From Rhodothermia bacterium (lineage in GTDB: Bacteria > Bacteroidota > Rhodothermia > Rhodothermales > JAAAOL01), in contig JAUIDY010000025.1 in NCBI GenBank assembly GCA_030428385.1, positions 1 to 57,797 of the forward strand: a DNA stretch of 57,797 nt, read 5' to 3'. The notes beneath the pieces were generated by a model. It worked only from the letters and a program-made list of their open reading frames with translations, made no database searches and was not told the DNA's origin. A program made the translations under genes and the position numbers. Shown here in pieces: positions 16,727 to 24,205 of the stretch; position 1 is the stretch's first letter; each line of letters starts with the position of its first letter.

Positions 16727-18565
16727 TCAAGGATCAACTGTCAACGCTGCATTTATAGGCACAAGCTCCTTAACCGTTTTTAATCCCATCAGGGCATTAC
16801 AAAGCAAAACCTCATCGGCCTGCATCAGGTCCTCGACGTAGAGTACCTGCTCCGACGCCTCTGGGTGGGTTTCCAGCACATGCCTGCGGTACACCCCCCC
16901 CAGCAACCCACTCGATATGGGCGGGGTGTAGAGGTGCGAGCCTTTGCGAATAAACACATTGGTCCGCGATCCTTCCGCCACTTCTCCGCGCTCGTTTATA
17001 AACAGGACCTCGTCAAAGCCCATTCCCCTCGCCTGGTCATACCAACGTTCATAAAAATGGCGATGGGTGGTCTTGTGAAAATAGAAGTGGTCGCTGCTCT
17101 GCACCGATTCTGGCGCGATGAGTACCCGCTGAACTTCTGGCGGTATAGCATAGGGCTGGTCCGTAACCGAAAGCGTGCCGTCTTCCGCCAGTGTCACGCG
17201 GACTTTGGCTTGACTCCTCGTCCCCTGAGCGGCTTCAGACACCCGTTGTTCGAATATTGCACGGTTAAAGCGATACCTGAAGTACCCAGCGGATGTCTCC
17301 ATGCGATCCGCGTGCAGGCCTAGCAATGGAACCGTGCCTCCCTCGGCGCGCATGGTTTCGATGAGTTCGAACGCATGTGCTGCACCCGTCAAGGTGAGAA
17401 ACTGGCCTTTTAACATACACTCATCGTATTCCGCCTCGGCATCTGAATCCCACACGATGCCACTGCCACTACCCATCACGCCCTTGTCCTCCTGCAAGAC
17501 AAGGGTTCGGATAGCGACGTTAAACGTGGCCTGCTGTTTGGGGCTGATGTAGCCTATCGCTCCACAATACACTCCCCGTGCGCCCGATTCCAACTGATGA
17601 ATGCGTTTCATGGCGCGGATCTTGGGAGCCCCCGTCACGGACCCACACGGAAAGAGCGCCCGGAACAGATCCGCGTAGCGAATTCCATCTTTCAGAGTAC
17701 CCTCCACCGTGGAGGTCATCTGAATCAGTGTCTCGTACGCCTCGGTGTTAAACAACGCCGGGACACGCACCGTACCCGGCTCGCAGCACACCGACAGGTC
17801 ATTACGGAGCAAGTCGACGATCATCAGGTTTTCCGCCTGGCTTTTTTCATCAGCAGCCAGCCAGTGACGCAGCTGTTCATCTTCTTCCCAGGTGCGTCCC
17901 CGCTTGACCGTGCCTTTCATCGGGCGGGTGACGATGCGATTCCCTTGACGCTGAAAAAAGAGTTCGGGCGAAAGGCTCAGGATGGTGCATGCTTCCAGTT
18001 GTAAAAAAGCCCCGTAGGCAACCCGTTGGCGTTGGCGCAACGCCTCATAAAACGCCCATGGATCACCCGTGAAAGAAAAGGTAAAAGCATCGGTGAAGTT
18101 GATCTGGTATACATCGCCCTCCCGGATGTACTGCTTGATTGCTGCAATCGCATCCAGGTATTCCCGCCTCGGTAAACGGAAAGCGAGGTCGTGCACCTGA
18201 AAAGAAGATTGTGGAGAAGCTACATCTGCGAAATCAAACCCCGCTTGGCGAGTAGGTTCATCATACACGCCAAACCACAGGAGCGGATACGGCAGCGAAG
18301 GTTCGGAAGCGACCTCTTCGAAGGCATATCCGGCCTCATAGGCGAGATACCCCGCCACCCAGTACCCGTCGGCCACGGCTTGATCAACGGCTTCGAGGGT
18401 TGAATGCACTTCTAGAATAGAATGGGCCTGCAAAACCGCAATCGGCTCTTGAAACACAAGCGACTCGCGCTGCGCGGCGTTTGGCGGAGCGGTGTCGAAA
18501 AGCAGGGTACCGTGCGAAGTGGAGCGCAACGATTCGGGCACTACAGTTGGGAAATTGATGCTCAC
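16727..18565 (-). CDS. pabB: aminodeoxychorismate synthase component I fused to aminodeoxychorismate lyase
   Basis: Two-domain enzyme of p-aminobenzoate and folate biosynthesis, about 612 aa from the GTG at 18565. The frame continues to another GTG at 18616, and the choice is uncertain. The N-terminal chorismate-utilising domain (to about residue 395) includes EGDVYQINFTDAF, RPMKGTVKRG with the active-site Lys, DLLRNDLSVC, FPCGSVTGAPKIRAM and GSGIVWDSDAEAEYDEC. The C-terminal fold IV PLP enzyme (from about 405) has its PLP Lys in FYFHKTTHRHFY and the signature EVAEGSRTNVFI. It converts chorismate plus ammonia to aminodeoxychorismate and then to p-aminobenzoate plus pyruvate. No pabA amidotransferase gene lies next to it. 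Confidence 0.92.
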   Translation of the reverse strand: MSINFPTVVPESLRSTSHGTLLFDTAPPNAAQRESLVFQEPIAVLQAHSILEVHSTLEAVDQAVADGYWVAGYLAYEAGYAFEEVASEPSLPYPLLWFGVYDEPTRQAGFDFADVASPQSSFQVHDLAFRLPRREYLDAIAAIKQYIREGDVYQINFTDAFTFSFTGDPWAFYEALRQRQRVAYGAFLQLEACTILSLSPELFFQRQGNRIVTRPMKGTVKRGRTWEEDEQLRHWLAADEKSQAENLMIVDLLRNDLSVCCEPGTVRVPALFNTEAYETLIQMTSTVEGTLKDGIRYADLFRALFPCGSVTGAPKIRAMKRIHQLESGARGVYCGAIGYISPKQQATFNVAIRTLVLQEDKGVMGSGSGIVWDSDAEAEYDECMLKGQFLTLTGAAHAFELIETMRAEGGTVPLLGLHADRMETSAGYFRYRFNRAIFEQRVSEAAQGTRSQAKVRVTLAEDGTLSVTDQPYAIPPEVQRVLIAPESVQSSDHFYFHKTTHRHFYERWYDQARGMGFDEVLFINERGEVAEGSRTNVFIRKGSHLYTPPISSGLLGGVYRRHVLETHPEASEQVLYVEDLMQADEVLLCNALMGLKTVKELVPINAALTVDP

Positions 18566-18660
18566 CAAACGGAACCACGGGCAAGATGGATCCACACTCC
18601 TTGACCGGGCCCTCACGGCTTTTCCTTTCTTTCCTCACTTTTTCCGCGAACGAATCGCTG

Positions 18661-18668
18661 TATCTTTG
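18661..18668 (+). promoter_or_regulatory. possible Bacteroidota-type -7 element upstream of the esterase gene
   Basis: TATCTTTG matches the TAnnTTTG element of Bacteroidota promoters and would place transcription start about 70 bp before the esterase ATG. A good -33 TTTG box is not evident. A competing sigma70-like pair (TTGACG, 18 bp, TTAATT) lies at about 18690-18720. I cannot decide between them. Confidence 0.3.
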
Positions 18669-18745
18669 CGGATTCCTTTCAGCCGCGCGTTGACGAAAAC
18701 CTTCTGCGCAGCGTTAATTCTTTTCTCTTTTTTCCACGGCATCAA

Positions 18746-19459
18746 ATGCATCAGGACTATATAAAATGGTGGAGTCCCAGCCTCGGGCGTGACATGGAGT
18801 TGGTTGTTTTTGGGCATGGCGGTACCCCGCTTCTGGCGTTTCCTTCCAGCATGGGGCGCTTCTTCGAATGGCGCGACTTCGGCATGGTGGGCGCGCTGGC
18901 CGATCAACTAGAGCATGGCCACAACCAGCTTATCTGCGTAGACTCGGTTGACAGCGAAAGCCTGTACAACAAACACGTCGATCCCTTCACCCGAATCCGG
19001 CGGCATCAGCAGTACGAAGCCTATATTGTTAACGAAGTGCTGCCGTTCATCCGTAATTACACGGGCCATCACTTTATCATGGCAGCCGGCGCGAGCTTCG
19101 GGGCGTACCACGCGATGAATTTTGTGCTCAAGCAGCCGTGGCAGTTCGGCAAGCTGATTTGCATGAGCGGGGCGTACGACATCAAGTCGTTTATGGACGG
19201 TTTTTACGATGAGAATGTTTATTTCTCCAACCCCGTCGATTACTTGCCCAACCTGAACGACCACCACACCCTGGAAGCGCTCCGGCGGAACCACATCATC
19301 CTCACCACCGCCGAGCATGACCCGTGCAAGGACGCCAATTTCTACATCAGCCACCTGCTCAACAGCAAAGGTATACAGCATACGTTCGACTTTGAGGACG
19401 GCGTTTTCGGGCACGACTGGCCGTGGTGGCGACACCTGATCCGCAAGCACATTGCGTAA
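18746..19459 (+). CDS. alpha/beta-hydrolase esterase of the ATP-grasp cassette
   Basis: Putative serine esterase of 237 aa, similar in layout to the Esterase D/antigen 85 (PF00756) group. No signal peptide is visible, so it should be cytoplasmic. The nucleophile elbow is GASFGAYHA with Ser117. The acid is probably Asp192 in TTAEHDPCKD, and the base is His223 in FGHDWPWW or His230. A complete triad suggests an active enzyme. It is followed, after a convergent membrane-protein gene, by two ATP-grasp ligases and a glutamine amidotransferase. It may process or release an acylated intermediate or product of those ligases; this is inference from position. Its stop abuts the stop of the opposing gene (TAATTA). 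Confidence 0.8.
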   Translation: MHQDYIKWWSPSLGRDMELVVFGHGGTPLLAFPSSMGRFFEWRDFGMVGALADQLEHGHNQLICVDSVDSESLYNKHVDPFTRIRRHQQYEAYIVNEVLPFIRNYTGHHFIMAAGASFGAYHAMNFVLKQPWQFGKLICMSGAYDIKSFMDGFYDENVYFSNPVDYLPNLNDHHTLEALRRNHIILTTAEHDPCKDANFYISHLLNSKGIQHTFDFEDGVFGHDWPWWRHLIRKHIA

Positions 19460-19864
19460 TTAGTGACGCCCAAAATGCTGCTGTACCTGCGCGGAACGGA
19501 ACAGGAAAACCGCAATGGACACGTAGGCGATGTATTCCAGCCCCATCGCCAGATATCGCCCGCTGTTGGTGAGCATATCGAGGGTTTGCACGGCACAGAG
19601 GGTGGCCATCATGGTGTAGGCGAGGCTCATAGCAACGGGCGTGTGCTGCCATTTGGTGACGTAGCCGAACAGGAACGTCCCGCCTCCTGCAACAATCGCC
19701 ACCCAGTGTAAAAACTGCATCCCGGCGGGAAAAGCGGGGTTTTGTAAGTCAATCCACGGAACCGACGGGGCGAAATATTCCACAAACCCGAGCACGCCCC
19801 AGACCAGCAGCCCCAGGTGCACCAACACCAGCATCGAAAAGAAATAGGTGGATACCTGGTTCAT
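19460..19864 (-). CDS. four-helix membrane protein, unknown family
   Basis: Protein of 134 aa that I do not recognise. It has about four hydrophobic segments: residues 8-29, 50-68, 76-97 and 107-123. The N-terminus (MNQVSTYFFSML) has no cleavable signal, and the C-terminus is short and polar with His (QQHFGRH). The gene is oriented against the esterase and ATP-grasp genes that flank it. It could belong to the same locus or simply be enclosed by it. Its stop (TTA on the top strand at 19460-19462) directly follows the esterase stop with no spacer. Confidence 0.75.
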   Translation of the reverse strand: MNQVSTYFFSMLVLVHLGLLVWGVLGFVEYFAPSVPWIDLQNPAFPAGMQFLHWVAIVAGGGTFLFGYVTKWQHTPVAMSLAYTMMATLCAVQTLDMLTNSGRYLAMGLEYIAYVSIAVFLFRSAQVQQHFGRH

Positions 19865-19902
19865 TAACTTGATCCCCAGTGTTATTTATATGAGACTTCC
19901 CC

Positions 19903-19937
19903 TTTAAATATTCAATATTCCTTGTTCCTTGTACTCA
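19903..19937. repeat. degenerate heptamer-phased repeat upstream of the first ATP-grasp gene
   Basis: Read in steps of seven the sequence is TTTAAAT / ATTCAAT / ATTCCTT / GTTCCTT / GTACTCA, a pattern close to rTTCnnT. It lies in the 162-bp spacer between the membrane protein gene and the ATP-grasp gene. A similar 7-bp phasing recurs on the other side of that gene. Confidence 0.5.
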
Positions 19938-20026
19938 TCGGTATTAATGTATTTATCCGGCGGATTGCAATGGTGAATTCCATGCATCTTATTCTCGTCT
20001 CTCTTTGATCTCTAACCCTAAACCAT

Positions 20027-20968
20027 ATGCCAAGCAAAACCATCCATAAAATCGGCGTCCTACGGGGCATGGAAACCACGTTTCCGGACGGCATCATCCC
20101 CCACATTAACGACACCTACGGCAAGGACGGCATCCACGCCGAGTTTGTCTCGCTGGACCACGTCTCGATGGACGGCGAACCCGAATACGCCGTGCTGCTC
20201 GACCGCATCTCGCACGAGGTGCCGTTTTACCGTTCGTACCTGAAATGGGCCGCGCTGAAAGGCACGTACGTCTGCAACAACCCATTCTGGTGGAGCGCCG
20301 ACGACAAGTTCATCGACAATGTCATTGCCATGAAAGTGGGTGTGGCGGTGCCGCGCAGCGTCATTCTGCCACACAAAGACCACCCGACCAACACCCAATC
20401 GGAGTCGTTCCGCAACCTCAAGTATCCCGCCGATTGGGATGCCATCTTCGACTACATCGGCTTCCCGGCCTTCCTGAAGCCGCACGACGGCGGCGGCTGG
20501 CGCGGCGTCAGCAAAGTCACCAACCGCGACGAATTCTTCGCCGCGTACGACGCCTCGGGCCAGGACTGCATGTTGTTGCAGGAAGGCATCGAGTTCGAGG
20601 ATTACTTTCGGTGCTATGGCATTGGGCAAGAGGATGTGCGGATTATGCGCTACAATCCTGGGGCGAGCAACGCCCAGACGCGCTACTCGGAAGTAAACCC
20701 GGACCCCATCCCGAAAAAGATGCTGGCGAAGGTCAAACGCGACGTACTGGCCCTGTGTCGCGCCCTCGGCTACGACATGAACACGGTAGAATTCGCCGTC
20801 CGCGATGGCGTGCCATATGCCATCGACTTCATGAATCCCGCCCCAGACGCCGACTTCTGGACGGTGGGCCAGGAGAACTACGAGTGGGTCATTAAGGCGG
20901 TCGGTAAGTTCCTCGCCAAAAAGGCCAAGCAGGGCCGGACGCACAATCAGGTACCGCTAAGTTTGTAG
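20027..20968 (+). CDS. ATP-grasp ligase (RimK-like)
   Basis: ATP-grasp fold enzyme of 313 aa that would join a carboxylate to an amine through an acyl-phosphate. A pre-ATP-grasp domain (about 1-95) includes DRISHEVPFYRSYLKWA. The ATP site follows: Lys151 in FPAFLKPHDGGGWRGV with the Gly-rich loop at 155-160, the hinge Glu186 in MLLQEGIEF, and Mg ligands at Glu255 (NTVEFAV), Asp267 and Asn270 (AIDFMNPAPD). All are present, so activity is likely. The substrates are unknown. It is followed at 21137 by a second, circularly permuted ATP-grasp enzyme. Base composition is visibly GC-rich, with many C/G-ending codons compared with the genes before 18600. Confidence 0.85.
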   Translation: MPSKTIHKIGVLRGMETTFPDGIIPHINDTYGKDGIHAEFVSLDHVSMDGEPEYAVLLDRISHEVPFYRSYLKWAALKGTYVCNNPFWWSADDKFIDNVIAMKVGVAVPRSVILPHKDHPTNTQSESFRNLKYPADWDAIFDYIGFPAFLKPHDGGGWRGVSKVTNRDEFFAAYDASGQDCMLLQEGIEFEDYFRCYGIGQEDVRIMRYNPGASNAQTRYSEVNPDPIPKKMLAKVKRDVLALCRALGYDMNTVEFAVRDGVPYAIDFMNPAPDADFWTVGQENYEWVIKAVGKFLAKKAKQGRTHNQVPLSL

Positions 20969-20982
20969 ACCCGTTGGTTTTC

Positions 20983-21132
20983 GTGAAACGTGATGCGTTA
21001 AACGTGAACTTCTTTCAGACGCTTGTGCTCTAAACAACGTGCCTGCTGACTCGATCGGATTCTGTTTTTTTGTTCTCTCGTTTCTCAACGTTATCACCAG
21101 CACCCTCACGCTTCACGTTTCACGTTTCATTC
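20983..21132. repeat. heptamer-phased repeats forming an inverted pair between the two ATP-grasp genes
   Basis: The left block reads GTGAAAC / GTGATGC / GTTAAAC / GTGAACT at 20983-21010. The right block reads CTCACGC / TTCACGT / TTCACGT / TTCATTC at 21105-21132. GTGAAACGTGA (20983-20993) is exactly complementary to TCACGTTTCAC (21113-21123). The right block ends four bases before the ATG at 21137, so a stem-loop could affect its translation. No ORF of note lies between. Confidence 0.6.
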
Positions 21133-21136
21133 TCCC

Positions 21137-22522
21137 ATGCGAGACGAACTGCAACCCGCGATTGACTATTACCACGGCCTGATCGCCCGTGACCTCGGTG
21201 CCGCCGAACGACAACTGGCTGAACTGCTTGGCAAACAGGTCGAGCGCAAGGTCACGTTTGGCGACCGGCCGATGGCCCACAGCCTGCGCCCCACCTTTAT
21301 GACGGAGGCGACGTACAACTGGGTCCAGGATACGGTTTACCTGATCCGGCAGGCGGTGCTACGCATCGCGGCGGCCTACTTTACCAACACCACCCTGCTC
21401 AAGGAAGACCTGGGGATGGAAGAATGGGAAATCGAGCTGGCAGCGATTCCCACCAACGTGATCCGCCTTTCGGCGCTCTCACGGATGGATTCCTTCATCA
21501 CGAGTGACTCGTTTAAATTCGTCGAGATCAACGGAGAAAGCCCGGCGGGCATCGCGTATATCCACGAGTTGGGCCGCATCTACCGGGAAATGCCACTGTT
21601 CCAAGCCTTCGAGCGGACGCATCCTGTGCGGTTCATCTCGCCTATGGAGCATACGCTGTCGGCGCTGCACCTAATCTACCACGAGCAGTTCGACGGGCGC
21701 GAGGAGCATCCCAGCATTGCCATCGTGGACCACCTCGACGTGCCCACTATTCATGAGTTCAACCTGCTGAAGAACTACTTCGAGCGGATGGGCTCTCCCT
21801 GTGAGGTGGTGGCTCCGCAGGCCCTGGACTGCCGCGACGGGTGGATCTACGCCAATGGGCGTAGAATCGACATTTTGTATCGCCGCCTGTTGATGAATGA
21901 GTTTTACGCGGTCAAAGACGAATGTCAGGCGTTTTTGGAAGGGTACGTGGCGCAGAAAACGTGTTACATCAACACGTTCCGCACCAAGATGGTGCACAAA
22001 AAAGCCATCTTTGCCTTCCTCACCGATGAGCGGTATACCGCAATTCTCACCAACGAACAGCGGGAAGCGATCCGGGCGCACATCCCTTGGACACGGATGC
22101 TTCGGGAGCAAAAAACCTCATTCAGAGGGCTCAAAATTGACCTGCTTGAATTTGTACGGGCCAACCGCAAATATTTTGTCATCAAACCCAACGACGAATA
22201 CGGGGGGAAAGGGGTCTCACTCGGATTTGCCTCAACCCAGGCTGAGTGGGACGATGCCCTGAATCAGGCCATTGGTCATGACTTCGTGGTACAAGAAACG
22301 GTGGATATTCACCGGGAACCGTTCCTCATGAAAACAGCCAACGGCTGGGACATGATTCCCACCATCATCGACCTCGACCCGTACCTCAACGGCCCGCTGA
22401 TGGGCGGCTGCCTCACCCGAACCTCGGCCTCAAACCTTGCCAACGTAACTGCAGGCGGTGGTACCCTTCCGATGTTTATTCTTCGCCATACCTATGGAGA
22501 TCGTACCCCAAGCTTTACCTAA
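21137..22522 (+). CDS. circularly permuted ATP-grasp ligase
   Basis: Protein of 461 aa whose ATP-grasp motifs occur in permuted order, as in the glutathionylspermidine-synthase-like and cp-ATP-grasp families. The metal/substrate segment FKFVEINGESPAGIAY comes first (Glu130, Asn132). The ATP-lysine segment YFVIKPNDEYGGKGVSLG (Lys350, Gly356-357) follows only after a 200-residue insert, and then VVQETVDI with Glu387. A final NLANVTAGGGTLP (433-445) closes the site. The binding residues seem complete. It probably makes a second amide or peptide bond in the same pathway as the preceding ligase. The amidotransferase gene begins inside its 3' end, so the two are translationally linked. The exact substrate is unknown. 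Confidence 0.8.
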   Translation: MRDELQPAIDYYHGLIARDLGAAERQLAELLGKQVERKVTFGDRPMAHSLRPTFMTEATYNWVQDTVYLIRQAVLRIAAAYFTNTTLLKEDLGMEEWEIELAAIPTNVIRLSALSRMDSFITSDSFKFVEINGESPAGIAYIHELGRIYREMPLFQAFERTHPVRFISPMEHTLSALHLIYHEQFDGREEHPSIAIVDHLDVPTIHEFNLLKNYFERMGSPCEVVAPQALDCRDGWIYANGRRIDILYRRLLMNEFYAVKDECQAFLEGYVAQKTCYINTFRTKMVHKKAIFAFLTDERYTAILTNEQREAIRAHIPWTRMLREQKTSFRGLKIDLLEFVRANRKYFVIKPNDEYGGKGVSLGFASTQAEWDDALNQAIGHDFVVQETVDIHREPFLMKTANGWDMIPTIIDLDPYLNGPLMGGCLTRTSASNLANVTAGGGTLPMFILRHTYGDRTPSFT

Positions 22523-23369
22523 ACCTCACCCTGCAGATCCTCGCTCGTTGCGCATCGCGGTCATCGACCTGTACAATGGCGAGGCGAATCAGGGGATGCG
22601 GGCCATCCGCGAGTTGTTGCAGCGCTGCAACGGTCGTTTCCATGGTGTGCCCGTTAGCATTGATGTGTTTGAGACCCGCCTACACGGTGAGATTCCTGAC
22701 CTTAGCTATGACGTGTATTTATCCTCAGGTGGTCCGGGCAGTCCGTATGAAGGACAGGATCAACCCTGGGAAGCGGCGTATTTCAACTGGCTAGACCGGT
22801 TGTGGAATCATAACATACAACACCCCGAGGCCAGGAAACACGCCCTCTTCATCTGTCACTCGTTCCAGATGATGTGTCGGTTCTTCGACCTTGCCGAAAT
22901 CACGGAACGCCGCTCCCAGTCCTTTGGCATTTTTCCGGTTCACCTGACCCCCGAAGGACAAGCCGACTCCATTTTTGCTGGCCTGCCTGATCCCTTTTAT
23001 GCGGCCGATTTCCGGGATTGGCAAGCAGTTCAGCCTCATACCGAGCGGCTTCAAGAGATGGGGGCTTCGGTGCTGGCGTTGGAGAAAGACCGGCCGCACA
23101 TTGACCTGGAACGCGCGGTGATGGCAATCCGTCTGTCTCCTGAATTTGTCGGGGTCCAGTTTCATCCCGAAGCCGACCCGCCAGGGATGCGGGTGCATTT
23201 TTATAAAGGCACGCGGCGGCGGCATATCACGGCCCAACACGGCGAAGCCAAGTTTTACCGGATTGTCAACCGGCTGGAGGACCCGACGTATCTGACCCGG
23301 ACTCACCAGACCATCATTCCGGAATTCATTCGGCAGGCCCTAAACGCACAACGCCCGGAGCTTTTATAA
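22494..23369 (+). CDS. class I glutamine amidotransferase-like protein
   Basis: Class I glutamine amidotransferase-fold protein, about 291 aa from the ATG at 22494, which lies 29 bp inside the cp-ATP-grasp gene. An upstream GTG at 22458 is less likely. The oxyanion strand SSGGPGSPYE is at about 78-87. The nucleophile is Cys121 in ALFICHSFQMM; most relatives have GxCxG, so this elbow is unusual. His224 and Glu226 in GVQFHPEAD complete the triad. It could supply ammonia from glutamine to the ligases, or hydrolyse a gamma-glutamyl amide. No synthetase domain is fused. The overlap with the ligase gene argues strongly that the two work together. Confidence 0.85.
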   Translation: MEIVPQALPKPHPADPRSLRIAVIDLYNGEANQGMRAIRELLQRCNGRFHGVPVSIDVFETRLHGEIPDLSYDVYLSSGGPGSPYEGQDQPWEAAYFNWLDRLWNHNIQHPEARKHALFICHSFQMMCRFFDLAEITERRSQSFGIFPVHLTPEGQADSIFAGLPDPFYAADFRDWQAVQPHTERLQEMGASVLALEKDRPHIDLERAVMAIRLSPEFVGVQFHPEADPPGMRVHFYKGTRRRHITAQHGEAKFYRIVNRLEDPTYLTRTHQTIIPEFIRQALNAQRPELL

Positions 23370-23378
23370 ACTCCGGGC
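23353..23378 (+). terminator. GC-rich hairpin over the amidotransferase stop codon
   Basis: GCCCGGAG (23353-23360) pairs with CTCCGGGC (23371-23378) around a loop that contains the TAA stop at 23367-23369. A T run follows only at 23396-23400, so it is an imperfect terminator. It would end the ATP-grasp cassette transcript. Confidence 0.45.
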
Positions 23379-23405
23379 GCGTCTCGCTCAAATGGTTTTT
23401 CTTGA

Positions 23406-24080
23406 TTAGCGCTTGCCGCCCAGCAAGCCGCCAAGCAGACCGCCAACATCGTCGATGACGTTACCATCTCCATCGGCGTCGAGCAAGTCCAACAGGCTTC
23501 CACCGGATTGCCGCCGGGACTGATTGCCAATTTGTGACCGCTCCTGGGTCAGCAGGTCCGTGAGACCACCTGCGTCCAGCCCTTTCTGGCGCTTCATTTG
23601 GCCCAACGCTCCCATCACGATAGGAGCAAGCATTTTCAGCAATTCACCGCTTTGGGCCGCATCAATCCCCGAGGCCTGTCCGACGCCTTGCTCCACCTGA
23701 CCACGCTTGCCGCCGAGGATATGTCCCAAGATCCCGTCAGCGTCAAGCGTCTTTTTAGAGGAAGCGCCACCACCCAACATGCTGGTGGCAGCACCAAGAA
23801 GCCCTCCTAGATCGCCCCCCTGGCTTCCGCCTTGCAAAGCGCCTAGCAAGCCGCCCAGGTTGTTCAGCACCGACCCATCATGGTCCCGCTCCAGGGCATG
23901 CGCAAGCGACTCCGCGCCCGTTGGCGACTGTGCATTCTTGGCGAGCCCACCGATCAAGGCAGGAAGGGCCGCCGCAATGGCCGATTCCGTAGCGGATTCA
24001 TCCAGTCCGAGTTGGCGGCCTACTTGCTGCGTGGTTCCGGCTCCGAGTTGTTGGGTAATGAGATCAATAAGTTGGGACAT
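23406..24080 (-). CDS. DUF937 family protein with an EF-hand-like C-terminus
   Basis: Protein of 224 aa from the ATG at 24080. The longer frame to 24170 adds a non-conserved, Cys-containing stretch. The N-terminus MSQLIDLITQQLG followed by LGLDESATESAIAAALPALIGGLAKNA is the DUF937/YidB-like signature. The middle is Gly/Leu-rich and low in complexity (GGLLGA repeats, residues 75-110). A second helical region contains QSGELLKMLAPIVMGALGQMKRQKGL. Near the C-terminus LLDLLDADGDGNVIDDVGGLLG contains a DxDxDG calcium-loop pattern. The function is unknown. It has no signal peptide. It lies 125 bp downstream of the lipoprotein gene, separated by a nested inverted repeat. Confidence 0.8.
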   Translation of the reverse strand: MSQLIDLITQQLGAGTTQQVGRQLGLDESATESAIAAALPALIGGLAKNAQSPTGAESLAHALERDHDGSVLNNLGGLLGALQGGSQGGDLGGLLGAATSMLGGGASSKKTLDADGILGHILGGKRGQVEQGVGQASGIDAAQSGELLKMLAPIVMGALGQMKRQKGLDAGGLTDLLTQERSQIGNQSRRQSGGSLLDLLDADGDGNVIDDVGGLLGGLLGGKR

Positions 24081-24110
24081 GGCCCTCTTTCGTTTCGTGA
24101 AGCAAAATGA

Positions 24111-24177
24111 ACGGCGGGGCGATACATTGTCTGGATTCGCAACACCAGACAGCACATACGCGAAGTGCACCCGCCGT
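24111..24177. repeat. nested inverted repeat between the lipoprotein and DUF937 genes
   Basis: The outer arms are ACGGCGGG (24111-24118) and CCCGCCGT (24170-24177). The inner arms are TGTCTGG (24128-24134) and CCAGACA (24145-24151). It could fold as a two-stem hairpin in the mRNA leader of the DUF937 gene, or be a remnant of a small repeated element. Confidence 0.5.
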
Positions 24178-24205
24178 CTATAGGCTTTACCAACAGTTAT
24201 GCCAA

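Noticed and set aside
20060-20944. 294-codon open frame antisense to the first ATP-grasp gene
   Set aside because: It is a by-product of GC-rich third positions in a clearly conserved ATP-grasp gene; the antisense protein is low in complexity (Val/Gly/Asp/His) with no recognisable motif.
19903-21132. Heptamer repeats as a CRISPR array
   Set aside because: The units are 7 bp, contiguous, degenerate and have no spacers, and no cas genes are nearby.
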